Source: an uncultured Bdellovibrionales bacterium
GTDB taxonomy: Bacteria > Bdellovibrionota > Bdellovibrionia > Bdellovibrionales > UBA1609
Assembly: GCA_903833275.1 (NCBI GenBank)
Contig: CAILEP010000016.1
Location: 175,865-239,864 of the forward strand
DNA length: 64,000 nucleotides
Direction: 5' to 3'
Below the pieces are notes generated by a model. The model was not told the DNA's origin, searched no databases, and was given only the letters and a program-made list of their open reading frames with translations. How positions within the stretch are numbered: the first letter of the stretch is position 1; each line of letters begins with the position of its first letter. The translations under genes and the position numbers were made by a program. Below are positions 34,460-43,240 of the stretch, piece by piece.

Positions 34460-35402
34460 GAATCTGCTCCGCCAGCCGTAGAGCTCTCATGCCATCTTCG
34501 CCACTGACAACACAAGGCTTGTTATTTAGACATGCATCAACAAACGACTCGGTTTCAGCTAAAAGCGCGTCACTCTTCTCGAGATTCCAACTTTGCATAT
34601 CAATGGGTGGTTGGCCTTCGCCCGACCACTCGCCGGTTTTTGTCATAAGACGAACGTCACCGGTGCCAAAATCCATCGAAAGATACTGCGAATCCTGAAA
34701 GACCCTAAATTTTCTCTGAGCTTGTAAGCTCACGCGTGAGGCCGTCACATTGGCTACGGCACCTGATGCAAATTCGATTCGGGCGTTCGCGATATCATAA
34801 GTCTTGGTAATGACAGGAGTGCCCACGGCCGAAACCGAGGTGGGCTCACTCTGCACAAGATGCAGAATCATGTCGAGATCATGAATCATAAGATCGAGAA
34901 CAACATTTACATCCACGCCACGGGGTTTAAACGACGCCAATCGGTGGCACTCAATAAACAATGGCTTCTTTAACTTTTCTTTTACCGCAATAAGGGCAGG
35001 GTTAAATCTCTCAACGTGCCCCACTTGCAGCTTCAAATTTTTCTTCTTCGCTAACTCGCAAAGAGTCTGCCCCTCACGACTGGTTGAGGTGATCGGCTTT
35101 TCAATGTGTAAATGGATTCCGTTATCGAGAAGATATTTAGAGGCCTCAAAGTGCGCCGAAGTAGTGGCCGCCACCGTCGCCGCCTCGACCTGACCAACCA
35201 GCTCATTGAGTGACAAAAAGGCCTTTACGCCCAACTCAGCCGCCACTTCTTTACAGCGTTCAAAGTTTGAATCGTAGACGCCCACCAGTTCAGCATTCTT
35301 AATCGCTTTGTATTTCTGCGCATGAAACCGACCCAAATAGCCGACCCCAACAACCGCAGCCTTCAAACGTCTCTGCTTTGATTCTGAATTCATTAAACTC
35401 AT
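34431..35402 (-). CDS. Gfo/Idh/MocA oxidoreductase, GnnA-like
   Basis: 323 residues. The Rossmann start AAVVGVGYLGRFHAQKYKAI binds NAD(P). The catalytic-region motif HIEKPITS carries the EKP Lys, and the substrate region is VVLDLMIHDLDMILHL with the conserved His/Asp. It lies between lpxA and lpxB in overlapping frames, so it almost certainly acts in lipid A precursor synthesis. GnnA, known from Acidithiobacillus and Leptospira, oxidises UDP-GlcNAc at C3 on the way to the 3-amino sugar used in lipid A with amide-linked chains. The partner aminotransferase GnnB is not in this window. Substrate identity is inferred from context. Confidence 0.75.
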   Translation of the reverse strand: MSLMNSESKQRRLKAAVVGVGYLGRFHAQKYKAIKNAELVGVYDSNFERCKEVAAELGVKAFLSLNELVGQVEAATVAATTSAHFEASKYLLDNGIHLHIEKPITSTSREGQTLCELAKKKNLKLQVGHVERFNPALIAVKEKLKKPLFIECHRLASFKPRGVDVNVVLDLMIHDLDMILHLVQSEPTSVSAVGTPVITKTYDIANARIEFASGAVANVTASRVSLQAQRKFRVFQDSQYLSMDFGTGDVRLMTKTGEWSGEGQPPIDMQSWNLEKSDALLAETESFVDACLNNKPCVVSGEDGMRALRLAEQILGAIENRNR

Positions 35403-36193
35403 CTAGCGACTCCACCCTCTGATGATTTAATAAAATTGACGAAATGCTGAATATGTTCGGATTGAGTACAGTCGCTTGCAATCTTTTGCAGAGACTCTTC
35501 AATCGTACGATCACCGGCGACTAAGAACCGAACCGCACGCGCGATATTATCAACTTCTTCTTTTGCAAAGCCCGCACGCTGCAAACCGACTTTATTGGTC
35601 GCGCGCACTCGAGCCATCGCATTGCCTTCGGCGATTGTATAAGGAGGCACATCTTTGCGCACGTTGCTCGCCCCGCCAATATAGGCGTACCGCCCAATGC
35701 GAGTAAACTGCACAAGCCCAACGATGCCGCCAATCCGCACATGATCTTCGACTTGCACATGGCCGGCAAACTGCACAAGATTGGCGATAATAACACCATT
35801 ACCGATATTGCAGTCGTGAGCCACGTGTACGTAGGCCATCAACATACAATTATTGCCGATGGTTGTAACACCGCCGCCCTTCATCGTGCCGCAGTTTACG
35901 GTCACAAATTCTCGAAATAAATTTTTATTGCCAATGACCAAACGGGTTGGCTCGTTCTTATAGGACAAATCTTGTGGTGGCCCACCGATAACAGCGCCGT
36001 TTTGGATTACATTCTCTTCGCCAATCTCAACAACAGTCGAATCAGAACCTAAGCACGCGTGGCCCTCAATTTTTGTTCCGCGGCCAACGCGCAAACGACC
36101 TTTTAGAATTGAAAACGGCCCAACTGTGACATCCGGGGCCAGCTCTACACTTTTTTCGACTATTGCGGTTGGGTGTATAGCTGGGCTGCTCAT
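35399..36193 (-). CDS. lpxA: UDP-sugar O/N-acyltransferase LpxA
   Basis: 264 residues of left-handed beta-helix hexapeptide repeats. N-terminal IHPTAIVEKSVELAPDVTVGPFSIL, middle HVAHDCNIGNGVIIANLVQFAGHVQVED (family catalytic His in AHDC) and IGGASNVRKDVPPYTIAEG. By eye alignment to E. coli LpxA, the His of VHQF (His160) is Val here, while Gly173 of the acyl-length ruler appears conserved. It performs the first acylation of lipid A synthesis, possibly on the 3-amino sugar nucleotide. ATGA overlaps link it to fabZ and the GnnA-like gene. Confidence 0.94.
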   Translation of the reverse strand: MSSPAIHPTAIVEKSVELAPDVTVGPFSILKGRLRVGRGTKIEGHACLGSDSTVVEIGEENVIQNGAVIGGPPQDLSYKNEPTRLVIGNKNLFREFVTVNCGTMKGGGVTTIGNNCMLMAYVHVAHDCNIGNGVIIANLVQFAGHVQVEDHVRIGGIVGLVQFTRIGRYAYIGGASNVRKDVPPYTIAEGNAMARVRATNKVGLQRAGFAKEEVDNIARAVRFLVAGDRTIEESLQKIASDCTQSEHIQHFVNFIKSSEGGVAR

Positions 36194-36672
36194 GCTGATG
36201 TCCCCTGATCTTTTGCAAAACTCACTGACGCCAGAATATCAAATTCCGTTACCAACTCTCCGTCGACGGTCGATCTTACTCGATTAAAAAAGAATTTTTC
36301 TCGTTCTTTTAGAACTTCAGCCTCGGTGATCAACTGATCACCCGGGACGACGGGACGGTGAAACCGAACTTCGCTAATTCTCGCAACGACAATATCCATC
36401 TTGGGGTCGCCCTCGCGAGCGCACGCCATTGCGGCCGCCTGTGCCATCGCCTCTATAATCAGAACACCCGGCATAATGGGTCGATTTGGAAAGTGGCCAG
36501 CGAAAAAAGGTTCATTGTAGGTAACGTTTTTCAAGGCTTTCACCTTGCGACCGGCTTTTGATTTGCCGCCCGGGTCATACACTTCAAGAACTCGGTCGAT
36601 CAAAGCGAAGGGCTGCCGGTGCGGCAGCATTCGCAATATATCTTCTATTTCGTAGGGGTTATTTTTTTTCAA
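36190..36672 (-). CDS. fabZ: 3-hydroxyacyl-ACP dehydratase FabZ
   Basis: 160 residues. Hot-dog fold with LPHRQPFALIDRV, the catalytic His in FFAGHFPNRPIMPGVLIIEAMAQAAA (GHFP and the downstream Glu). It dehydrates 3-hydroxyacyl-ACP and competes with LpxA for the same pool, which explains its common position beside lpxA. It overlaps ompH by 14 bases and lpxA by 4 bases. Confidence 0.95.
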   Translation of the reverse strand: MKKNNPYEIEDILRMLPHRQPFALIDRVLEVYDPGGKSKAGRKVKALKNVTYNEPFFAGHFPNRPIMPGVLIIEAMAQAAAMACAREGDPKMDIVVARISEVRFHRPVVPGDQLITEAEVLKEREKFFFNRVRSTVDGELVTEFDILASVSFAKDQGTSA

Positions 36673-37186
36673 GAGCCTGAATTACCTTGTCAGTAATATC
36701 GATTTCTGAAGAAGCCCAAACGAGATTCTGATCATTTTTGTGAAATATCGCCGTGAAACTTTCTTTCTTGGCAATCTCATTAATCACTTCATTTAGTTTC
36801 TTGATCATAGGCTGCGAAAGCTCGCGGTCTTTTTTAACAAGATCTTGACGATTTTTTTCTTGAAGCTCCATGAACTTTGATTTTTCCTCTTCAATAGACT
36901 GGCCTTTTTTGGCGCGGGCTTCATCCGAAAGAACAAGGCTCTTCTTTTCAAAGTCTGAAATCATTTGCTGAATATCTTTCGCTCTTTTCTCAAGGTCGGC
37001 CTTACGTTTATTGTAGTCGGCCTCGAGATCCTTTTTGATTTTCTGGCCTTCTTTGGTTGCCTGAATAGCCTTGGGCACATCCACAACACCGATTTTAACT
37101 TCGCCAACCGCGGCGCTTGCACCGAAAACCCAAAGCAATATAACCGTTAAAACTGCAGCCAAATTCGAATATTTACGACCTAACAT
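36659..37186 (-). CDS. Periplasmic chaperone OmpH/Skp
   Basis: 175 residues. The signal peptide (LAAVLTVILLWVFGASAAVG) is followed by KIGVVDVPKAIQATKEGQKIKKDLE and a long charged coiled coil (residues 55-140) that forms the tentacles of Skp, ending in a TAIFHKNDQNLVWASSEIDITDKVIQAL beta-body strand. It holds unfolded outer-membrane proteins for BamA, which is encoded upstream. AAAGGAG precedes the ATG, and TATATAA/TATAAA in the 98-base gap suggests an internal promoter for ompH and the lpx genes. Confidence 0.9.
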   Translation of the reverse strand: MLGRKYSNLAAVLTVILLWVFGASAAVGEVKIGVVDVPKAIQATKEGQKIKKDLEADYNKRKADLEKRAKDIQQMISDFEKKSLVLSDEARAKKGQSIEEEKSKFMELQEKNRQDLVKKDRELSQPMIKKLNEVINEIAKKESFTAIFHKNDQNLVWASSEIDITDKVIQALEKK

Positions 37187-37284
37187 GATAAATTCTCCTT
37201 TATCAATTTTGCTTTATACACTTTATATAACGACGAGATCTTACTGCTAATACTCAGGATTTAGCAAGTTTTGTGACGGTTGCC

Positions 37285-39591
37285 CTAGAACGGCGATCCG
37301 ATAGCAAACTGAAAGTTAACAGGTCGTTCGCCATAGACGGGTTGGCGATCGATCGGCAAACCAAATTCAAACCGCAGAGGGCCAATTGGTGAGAACCATC
37401 TAAACCCGAAACCCCAGTCACTTCGAAAGTCGTCGAGACGCAAATTGTCATCGGCGTATCCAATATCGTAAAATACCACGCCCTTTACCCCAGCTTCGCT
37501 AATAAGCGGAAACTGAAACTCGAGGTTGTAATACATCTGCTGCGTACCGCCGAAAGGTTTATAGGCCAATTGCATCAGGTTGGGGTCACTCAGCAACGAG
37601 GTAAACTCTTTCTTCGAGAACCGCTTGCGGCCGATAGAAAACCAATCAAAACCACGCAACGAATTTGCGCCGCCAAGCAAGAACAATTGGTTAAAGGGTG
37701 GCTCTACATTGGGGCGGTTTGACGCCACAAAACCGTAGCTAAAATTATTTCGCCAAACGATCTCGGATATAATTTTCTTATAGTAGCGCGCACTGGCAAC
37801 GCCCTTGGTGTACTTAAGATCGCCACCCAAACCGGCGTACTGAAGCGAAACGCTATGAAATTGCCCCTCTGACGGCGAAAATCGATCATCTCTCGTATCA
37901 TAGGCGATGCCTGCCGTCACAGAGCTGGTGAGCCCGTTAGCTGTATTTACAGGGAAGAGCTCTGGGTCGCCATTATCCGTAAGCGTCAGCAAAGTCTTAT
38001 CAATTTTATAACCAAGTGTGCCCTCGAGATAAGGCGCCAGCGGGTGGCCCACACGAATACCAACACCCTTTTTATTTTCTTCATATTCTGTCAGCAAACG
38101 ATCGCTTGCGTACAAATCGCCGCCAAGAGACCACTCGGTGTCATTGAAATAGGGCTCAGTAAAGCTCAAGTCAAAAACCTTCTGCTGCGTACTCCAGTCG
38201 ATAGAAAGACCGAGCTTCTGGCCGCGGCCAAAAAGATTGATCTGGTTGATCTGACCGTTAAGCAAGAAACCACCGAATGTGCTGTAGCCAGCACCTAGCT
38301 GAATCGTACCGGTGTTACGCTCTTTCACCACCACGTCGATATCCATAATATCGGGGTGCCCAGGCGGAGTTTTCGTATTGAGAGTCACTTCTTCGAAATA
38401 ACCGAGCCTCTTAATATTGGCGAGTGACTCGCGCTTACGTGTCTCATTGTAAAGCTCGCCCTCATATATTTTCACTTCACGACGTATAACTTTATCGCGC
38501 GTTTTGCTATCGCCCTTCATATTAATTCGGCCGATATAAACTTTGCTACCCTTGTCGATTTCAAAAGTAATATCGACCAATTTTTCTTTTTCGCGAGCTC
38601 TCGTACGTGGGATAATATTGGCGTAGGCGTAACCTAAATCGCCGTACTTGGCTTGCAAAGTGCTAAGATCGGCCTGCAGCGTTGAGTAAACAAATAGTTC
38701 GCTGGCCTTGATCTTTATCCCGCTGCTCAACTCGCTATCGGTAAAGAGCAGGTCGCCGGTAAAATTAATTTCGCCAACGTTAAATTTCTCACCCTCGTCA
38801 ACTCGTATGGTGATGTAGATCAAGCGCTTATCGGGGGTTACGTAAACCTGTGGCCGATCAATCTTGGCCTGAATAAAGCCTTCATTATAATACACAAGAT
38901 AATAGAGCAGCTGAATATCACGATCGAAGGTGTCTTGCTTGTAAGCACCAGCGCCTGACATAAAGCTGAAAAAGCCGCCCTCTTGGGTCTGCATAACAGA
39001 TTTAAGGCGAGCACTCGCCATCTGGCGATTGCCAAGAAAGCGAATCTTCGCCACTCGCACTTTTTCATTTTCAACTATGTGAAACACCAAGGTCGCTGAG
39101 TTTTCTTTGCCTTGCTTTACTTCGGGCTTAATACGAGCCAAGAAAAAACCCTTATCTTCATAAAGCTTTTCAAGCTTGGCGACCGCATCTCGAACCTTTG
39201 CCATGTCGAGAATTTCATAAGACTTGATACCAAGCGCCTCAAGCAAATCGTTTTGCTCGACCTCATCATTACCCTCGAATTTGATTTCTGAAATTGTCGG
39301 CTTTTCTTCGACCTTGTAGGTCAAAATGGCTTGGCCCTTCTCGAGCTTTTTATCAACTTCGACGTTTAAGAAGAAATTCATGGCGAATAAATCGCGAATA
39401 TCTTGACGAATTTGGACGGGGTCGAGGCGAGAACCCACCTTCGAACCGATTTTGGCCCGAATCGCCGATTCTTCGATTTTTTTATTGCCTGAGACATCGA
39501 TTTTTTGAATGAGCTCTTCGGCCCACGCAGAAGTGCTCACGAATGCGAATAAAAGAGATCCCCAAATGGCCGATGTTAGAATCTTGCTCAA
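37285..39591 (-). CDS. bamA: Outer-membrane protein assembly factor BamA
   Basis: 768 residues. The signal peptide (LLFAFVSTSAWAEELI) precedes five POTRA domains (about 25-420, for example IQKIDVSGNKKIEESAIRAKIG and KVYIGRINMKGDSKTRDKVIRREV). A 16-strand Omp85 barrel follows, with the surface-lock motif region SLRGFDWFSIGRKR (RGF of loop 6). The C-terminus is VNFQFAIGSPF, with terminal Phe. It inserts beta-barrel proteins into the outer membrane. It sits between lolD and ompH in the envelope operon. Confidence 0.96.
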   Translation of the reverse strand: MSKILTSAIWGSLLFAFVSTSAWAEELIQKIDVSGNKKIEESAIRAKIGSKVGSRLDPVQIRQDIRDLFAMNFFLNVEVDKKLEKGQAILTYKVEEKPTISEIKFEGNDEVEQNDLLEALGIKSYEILDMAKVRDAVAKLEKLYEDKGFFLARIKPEVKQGKENSATLVFHIVENEKVRVAKIRFLGNRQMASARLKSVMQTQEGGFFSFMSGAGAYKQDTFDRDIQLLYYLVYYNEGFIQAKIDRPQVYVTPDKRLIYITIRVDEGEKFNVGEINFTGDLLFTDSELSSGIKIKASELFVYSTLQADLSTLQAKYGDLGYAYANIIPRTRAREKEKLVDITFEIDKGSKVYIGRINMKGDSKTRDKVIRREVKIYEGELYNETRKRESLANIKRLGYFEEVTLNTKTPPGHPDIMDIDVVVKERNTGTIQLGAGYSTFGGFLLNGQINQINLFGRGQKLGLSIDWSTQQKVFDLSFTEPYFNDTEWSLGGDLYASDRLLTEYEENKKGVGIRVGHPLAPYLEGTLGYKIDKTLLTLTDNGDPELFPVNTANGLTSSVTAGIAYDTRDDRFSPSEGQFHSVSLQYAGLGGDLKYTKGVASARYYKKIISEIVWRNNFSYGFVASNRPNVEPPFNQLFLLGGANSLRGFDWFSIGRKRFSKKEFTSLLSDPNLMQLAYKPFGGTQQMYYNLEFQFPLISEAGVKGVVFYDIGYADDNLRLDDFRSDWGFGFRWFSPIGPLRFEFGLPIDRQPVYGERPVNFQFAIGSPF

Positions 39592-39663
39592 GTCGAAAAA
39601 TCCAAGTGTTTCTGAGTACTTATTAAAAACAACGCCGCAGACTAACGCGAATAGAGAATGATG

Positions 39664-40338
39664 TCAATTCCAATGACCGTCTTTTAACATCAATCGCCGC
39701 GGGAATCTGGTGGCAAAATTGGCGTCATGAGTCACCACCACGAGAGTCAAACCGAGTCTCGTTTTCAGCGAAAAAAACAACTCTTGAATCTGCCGACTGT
39801 TTTCGGTATCGAGGTTGCCGGTGGGCTCATCGGCCAATAAAATTTTTGGCTCTTGCACGAGTGCGCGAGCAACGGCCACTCGCTGGTGTTCGCCGCCGCT
39901 GAGTTCAGTTGGGTAGTGATCCTTTCGCGCCTCAAGCCCGAGCAGGGTCAAAAGTTTATGAGCTCGAACACGGGCCTCTTTCTCACTGACCCCGCCGATA
40001 CGCGCTGGCAACATCACGTTTTCAATTGCCGAAAATTCTGAAAGCAAATGATGAAATTGAAATACGAAACCAATTTCGCGGTTGCGAAATAACGCCAGCG
40101 CTTCATCCCCTTCGCGACTGAGATCCAGCCCGTTGTGCAAAACTCGGCCCTGCGTTGGGCGATCGAGCGTACCCAAAATATGCAAAAGCGTGCTTTTGCC
40201 AGCGCCCGAAGCCCCCAAAATGCAAACGGCCTCATTCGAGTAGATTTCAAGATCGACTGATTTCAATACTTCGATTTTGGCGCCACCACGCTCGTAAACC
40301 TTGGTCACATTTTCAACGACCATTATCGGATCACTCAT
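39664..40338 (-). CDS. lolD: Lipoprotein-releasing ABC ATPase LolD
   Basis: 224 residues. Walker [43 protein letters not shown] (Q-loop region typical of LolD/MacB), signature [19 protein letters not shown], Walker [13 protein letters not shown] and switch [10 protein letters not shown]. It energises extraction of outer-membrane lipoproteins from the inner membrane with LolC/E. It overlaps the lolC/E gene by 8 bases. Confidence 0.93.
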   Translation of the reverse strand: MSDPIMVVENVTKVYERGGAKIEVLKSVDLEIYSNEAVCILGASGAGKSTLLHILGTLDRPTQGRVLHNGLDLSREGDEALALFRNREIGFVFQFHHLLSEFSAIENVMLPARIGGVSEKEARVRAHKLLTLLGLEARKDHYPTELSGGEHQRVAVARALVQEPKILLADEPTGNLDTENSRQIQELFFSLKTRLGLTLVVVTHDANFATRFPRRLMLKDGHWN

Positions 40339-41608
40339 ATCTTAAACCCTCAACTGGCAATAATTTGGCGCCACGTTTGGCCGGGGCCAAAGCCGACAAA
40401 TAGCAGAAAAACAAGGCCACTCCAAGAATGAGAAACAAATCTGTCGGCCTCACCTCGAGCTGCACAAAACTCAGCTTATAAACCTCACCCGGAAACAGAC
40501 CATACTTCTTTTCGGCCCACAAAAAAACCTGACAACCGATCAGCCCGAGAACCAATCCAAAAATGGTACCCGTGGCCCCCACGATAAGGCCTTGAACGGT
40601 AAAAAGCCGCTGAATAAAGACTGCGCTGACCCCCATGGCCTTTAAAATGCCAATTTGAGAATAGCGCCTCACAACACTTAAAAATAGTGTGCTGGCCACA
40701 TTGAAGGCCGCGGCCACAATCATCAACATCACAATAACAAAAATAATGGCCTTCTCGTACTTTACGGCCTGAAACAAGTTGTGATTGGCGTCGATCCAGG
40801 TGCGGGTCCAAAAAGAAGAGCCCAATTGATCGTCGAGGCGTTTTGCCACGCCTAGCGCCTGACTGTCTTTTTCGAGCCGCAATCGCCAGCCCGAAATGCG
40901 ATCGGGCAGCTCGCCGAATTTCTGGGCGGTCGCCAGATCCGTCAATATATAGCGCTCATCATAATCTGCGCGCCCGAGATCGAGAACACCACCGACCCGA
41001 AATTTTTGAGTCTTTGGCCGAAAACCCTCTTGGCTTCGCGAACGCGTGATCGGGATCACCAACCGAAATTCATCGCCCACTTTCAAATTAAACTTTTGAC
41101 TGAGACCCCGCCCGACGAGGGCAGCTGGAGGAGTCTCACTTGCCTCCATTGCCACAGAGCCCGCCGCGCCCGAGTGCTTCTCAAGACCCAGTCGCGCGTC
41201 ACCGTCGATCAATGTTTTCTCGAGCGAAAGCACAAGCCCCACCGTGCCCGGTTCGACACCCTCAAGCGCGACGCCCGAAAGCTTCTTTTTGTGAACAATC
41301 AAACCTTCGAGAACTAAAAAGGGCGTCATGGCCTGCAGCTCAGGCACGGCGCCTTGCACCTTTTTTTCGATCTCGGCGCGTTCTGTCTCGATGCCGCCAT
41401 GCTTGAGTATGACAATATGCCCCTGCATATTGACCACGGTCATTCGTAGCGTCGACTCGTAGCCGCTGACCACAGCCATCGCGATCACAAGTGAAGCTAC
41501 TCCCAGCGCGACGCCAACCACAGCCAAAATCAAATTTAAACTTAAAAATCGTCGCCCTTCGCGTAGGTAACGAAAAACCATCCAAATATGCAGGCGAATA
41601 TGGTTCAT
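40331..41608 (-). CDS. Lipoprotein-releasing permease LolC/E
   Basis: 425 residues with four membrane helices in MacB/FtsX arrangement: helix 1 at residues 20-48 (FLSLNLILAVVGVALGVASLVIAMAVVSGYES), a periplasmic domain with LVGRGLSQKFNLKVGDEFRLV, then IFVIVMLMIVAAAFNVASTLFLSVVRRYSQIGILKAMG and the final two helices. One LolC/E-type gene is present, consistent with LolF-like homodimer systems, though a second copy could lie elsewhere. It overlaps prfB by 4 bases and lolD by 8. Confidence 0.9.
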   Translation of the reverse strand: MNHIRLHIWMVFRYLREGRRFLSLNLILAVVGVALGVASLVIAMAVVSGYESTLRMTVVNMQGHIVILKHGGIETERAEIEKKVQGAVPELQAMTPFLVLEGLIVHKKKLSGVALEGVEPGTVGLVLSLEKTLIDGDARLGLEKHSGAAGSVAMEASETPPAALVGRGLSQKFNLKVGDEFRLVIPITRSRSQEGFRPKTQKFRVGGVLDLGRADYDERYILTDLATAQKFGELPDRISGWRLRLEKDSQALGVAKRLDDQLGSSFWTRTWIDANHNLFQAVKYEKAIIFVIVMLMIVAAAFNVASTLFLSVVRRYSQIGILKAMGVSAVFIQRLFTVQGLIVGATGTIFGLVLGLIGCQVFLWAEKKYGLFPGEVYKLSFVQLEVRPTDLFLILGVALFFCYLSALAPAKRGAKLLPVEGLRYE

Positions 41609-42721
41609 AGTTTTACCTGCGCGCGCAAGTAAGCCTCAATGACCCCATCAAGATCACCGTCTAAGATCAGACTCGGCTGACCAGACTCCCAATTCAACCG
41701 ATGATCTTTGCAAAGCTGATACGGGTGCAAAACGTAAGAGCGAATTTGACTGCCCCATTCGTTCGCTTTCTTTTGCGCATCGATCTCGTCTTTTTCTTTC
41801 AATAGCTTTTTGGCTTCAATTTCGTAGAGCGCAGCCTTCAGCATTTTCATAGCGTAATCACGATTGGCGTGCTGACTTCGCTGCGTTTGACAAGCGATCA
41901 CAATGCCGGTCGGTATGTGGGTGATTCGCACTGCCGAATCCGTCTTGTTAACATGCTGACCGCCGGCCCCACTGGCGCGATAGGTATCAAGCTTCAAATC
42001 TTCTTCGCGAATGACGACCTCAATATCGTCGTCAACCTCGGGCCAACAAGTCACCGAAGCAAAGCTCGTGTGTCGCCTGGCATTCGAGTCAAACGGGCTT
42101 ATACGCACCAATCGATGCACTCCGCTTTCAGCCTTAAGGTAACCGTAGGCATACGGCCCCTGAATATTCAGCGTGACAGACTTAATACCCGCCTCTTCGC
42201 CGTAGTTAACAGACAGCACCTCAGAACGATAGCCGTGCCGTTCTGCATAGCGCGTGTACATACGCAAAAGAATCTCGGCCCAATCTTGAGCCTCGGTGCC
42301 ACCGGCACCGGCGTTTATTGAAAGATAAGCGCTCGAAGGGTCCATGCGACCGCTCAGCAAACTTTTCACCTCGAGATCGTGAATCACTGCCATCATGCTG
42401 GTTGTCTCACCCTTGAGCTCTTGAAACATACCTTCGTCTTCAGATTCGACGATGAGCTCAAGCAGCCCCATGGAGTCATCTGCTCGACGCGCCAGCAATT
42501 CAAAATCTTCAATCGACTTCGCGATCAAAACTTTTTCTTGGTTAATCTTTTGCATTTCGCGGTGGTTGTTCCACACGCCAGGGTTTTGTGATTCGTTCTC
42601 TAATTCTTCGAGCCGTTTACGCTTGCGATCGATGTCAAAGATACCTCCGAAGCTCGGCGACCTTATCTTGAATCAATCTTAGATTATTTTTTACGTCTGA
42701 CAGTTCTGTTACGAGTGCCAT
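41605..42721 (-). CDS. prfB: Peptide chain release factor 2 (programmed +1 frameshift)
   Basis: The ORF track gives only 323 residues from an internal GTG. The true gene starts at ATG 42721 and reads 28 codons (MALVTELSDVKNN...LRRYL) to TGA 42635-42637. A +1 shift at CTT-TGA then continues DIDRKRKRLEELE into the long frame, for 371 residues in total, the usual RF2 length. Conserved motifs are the stop-codon-reading SPF (RISPFDSNARRHTS) and the catalytic GGQ (SGAGGQHVNKTDSAVRI). It releases peptides at UGA and UAA. The 5' end is nested 38 bases inside ybeY. Confidence 0.95.
42634..42649 (-). promoter_or_regulatory. prfB: RF2 autoregulatory +1 frameshift site
   Basis: The minus strand reads CGG AGG TAT CTT TGA C. 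This matches the classical RF2 signal AGG GGG TAT CTT TGA C: an internal Shine-Dalgarno (GGAGG), the slippery CUU, an in-frame UGA, and C after the stop. When RF2 is scarce, UGA pauses the ribosome, which slips to UUU/GAC and makes full-length RF2. Its presence also implies that UGA is a genuine stop in this genome. Confidence 0.95.
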
Positions 42722-43157
42722 GGCCCTGCCCTGGTGTTTTTTTTACTGCTACTTCTGGTGCCAATTGATCAAATATCGAATCTTGCAAACGATACATGCG
42801 ACTCGCTTCTTTGTCACTTTTTTCGTGATCGTAGCCCAAAAGGTGAAGCAGCCCATGAATTAACAAATATTGAAACTCTTCAGCCTCAGAGATCTTATGC
42901 TCGCGCGCTTGCCGCTTTAAGACTGGCTCACAAAAAACAAGCTCCCCCAAATAATTCGCCTCTATGGGGGCAAAACTCAGCACATCGGTCGCATAATCAA
43001 GCCCGCGAAATTCACGATTAAGCCGACGCCCATAGGCTTGCCCGACAAAAACACACGTTACATGCGGGGCGTCCCTTAGCTTCTTTCGTTCCCGCAAGGG
43101 CAGCAACGAAACGATTTGGCTCAATAACTTTTGCAATTTGATGTTCGAAATATTCAT
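42684..43157 (-). CDS. ybeY: Endoribonuclease YbeY
   Basis: 157 residues. The zinc-binding motif H-x3-H-x5-H is HGLLHLLGYDH, preceded by the family segment LNREFRGLDYATDVLSFA and YLGELVFCEP. It acts in 16S rRNA 3'-end maturation and 70S quality control. The basic tail GHGTRNRTVRRKK overlaps the start of prfB by 38 bases, so the two are coupled. It heads the long envelope operon on the minus strand. Confidence 0.92.
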   Translation of the reverse strand: MNISNIKLQKLLSQIVSLLPLRERKKLRDAPHVTCVFVGQAYGRRLNREFRGLDYATDVLSFAPIEANYLGELVFCEPVLKRQAREHKISEAEEFQYLLIHGLLHLLGYDHEKSDKEASRMYRLQDSIFDQLAPEVAVKKTPGQGHGTRNRTVRRKK

Positions 43158-43240
43158 AATTCTCAGCTTTTAGCAGTTCGCTAGCCAGTAGCGCAATAAT
43201 ATTGACGACCGCAACCCCCGAAAGCTAGATTGCGCCCCTT

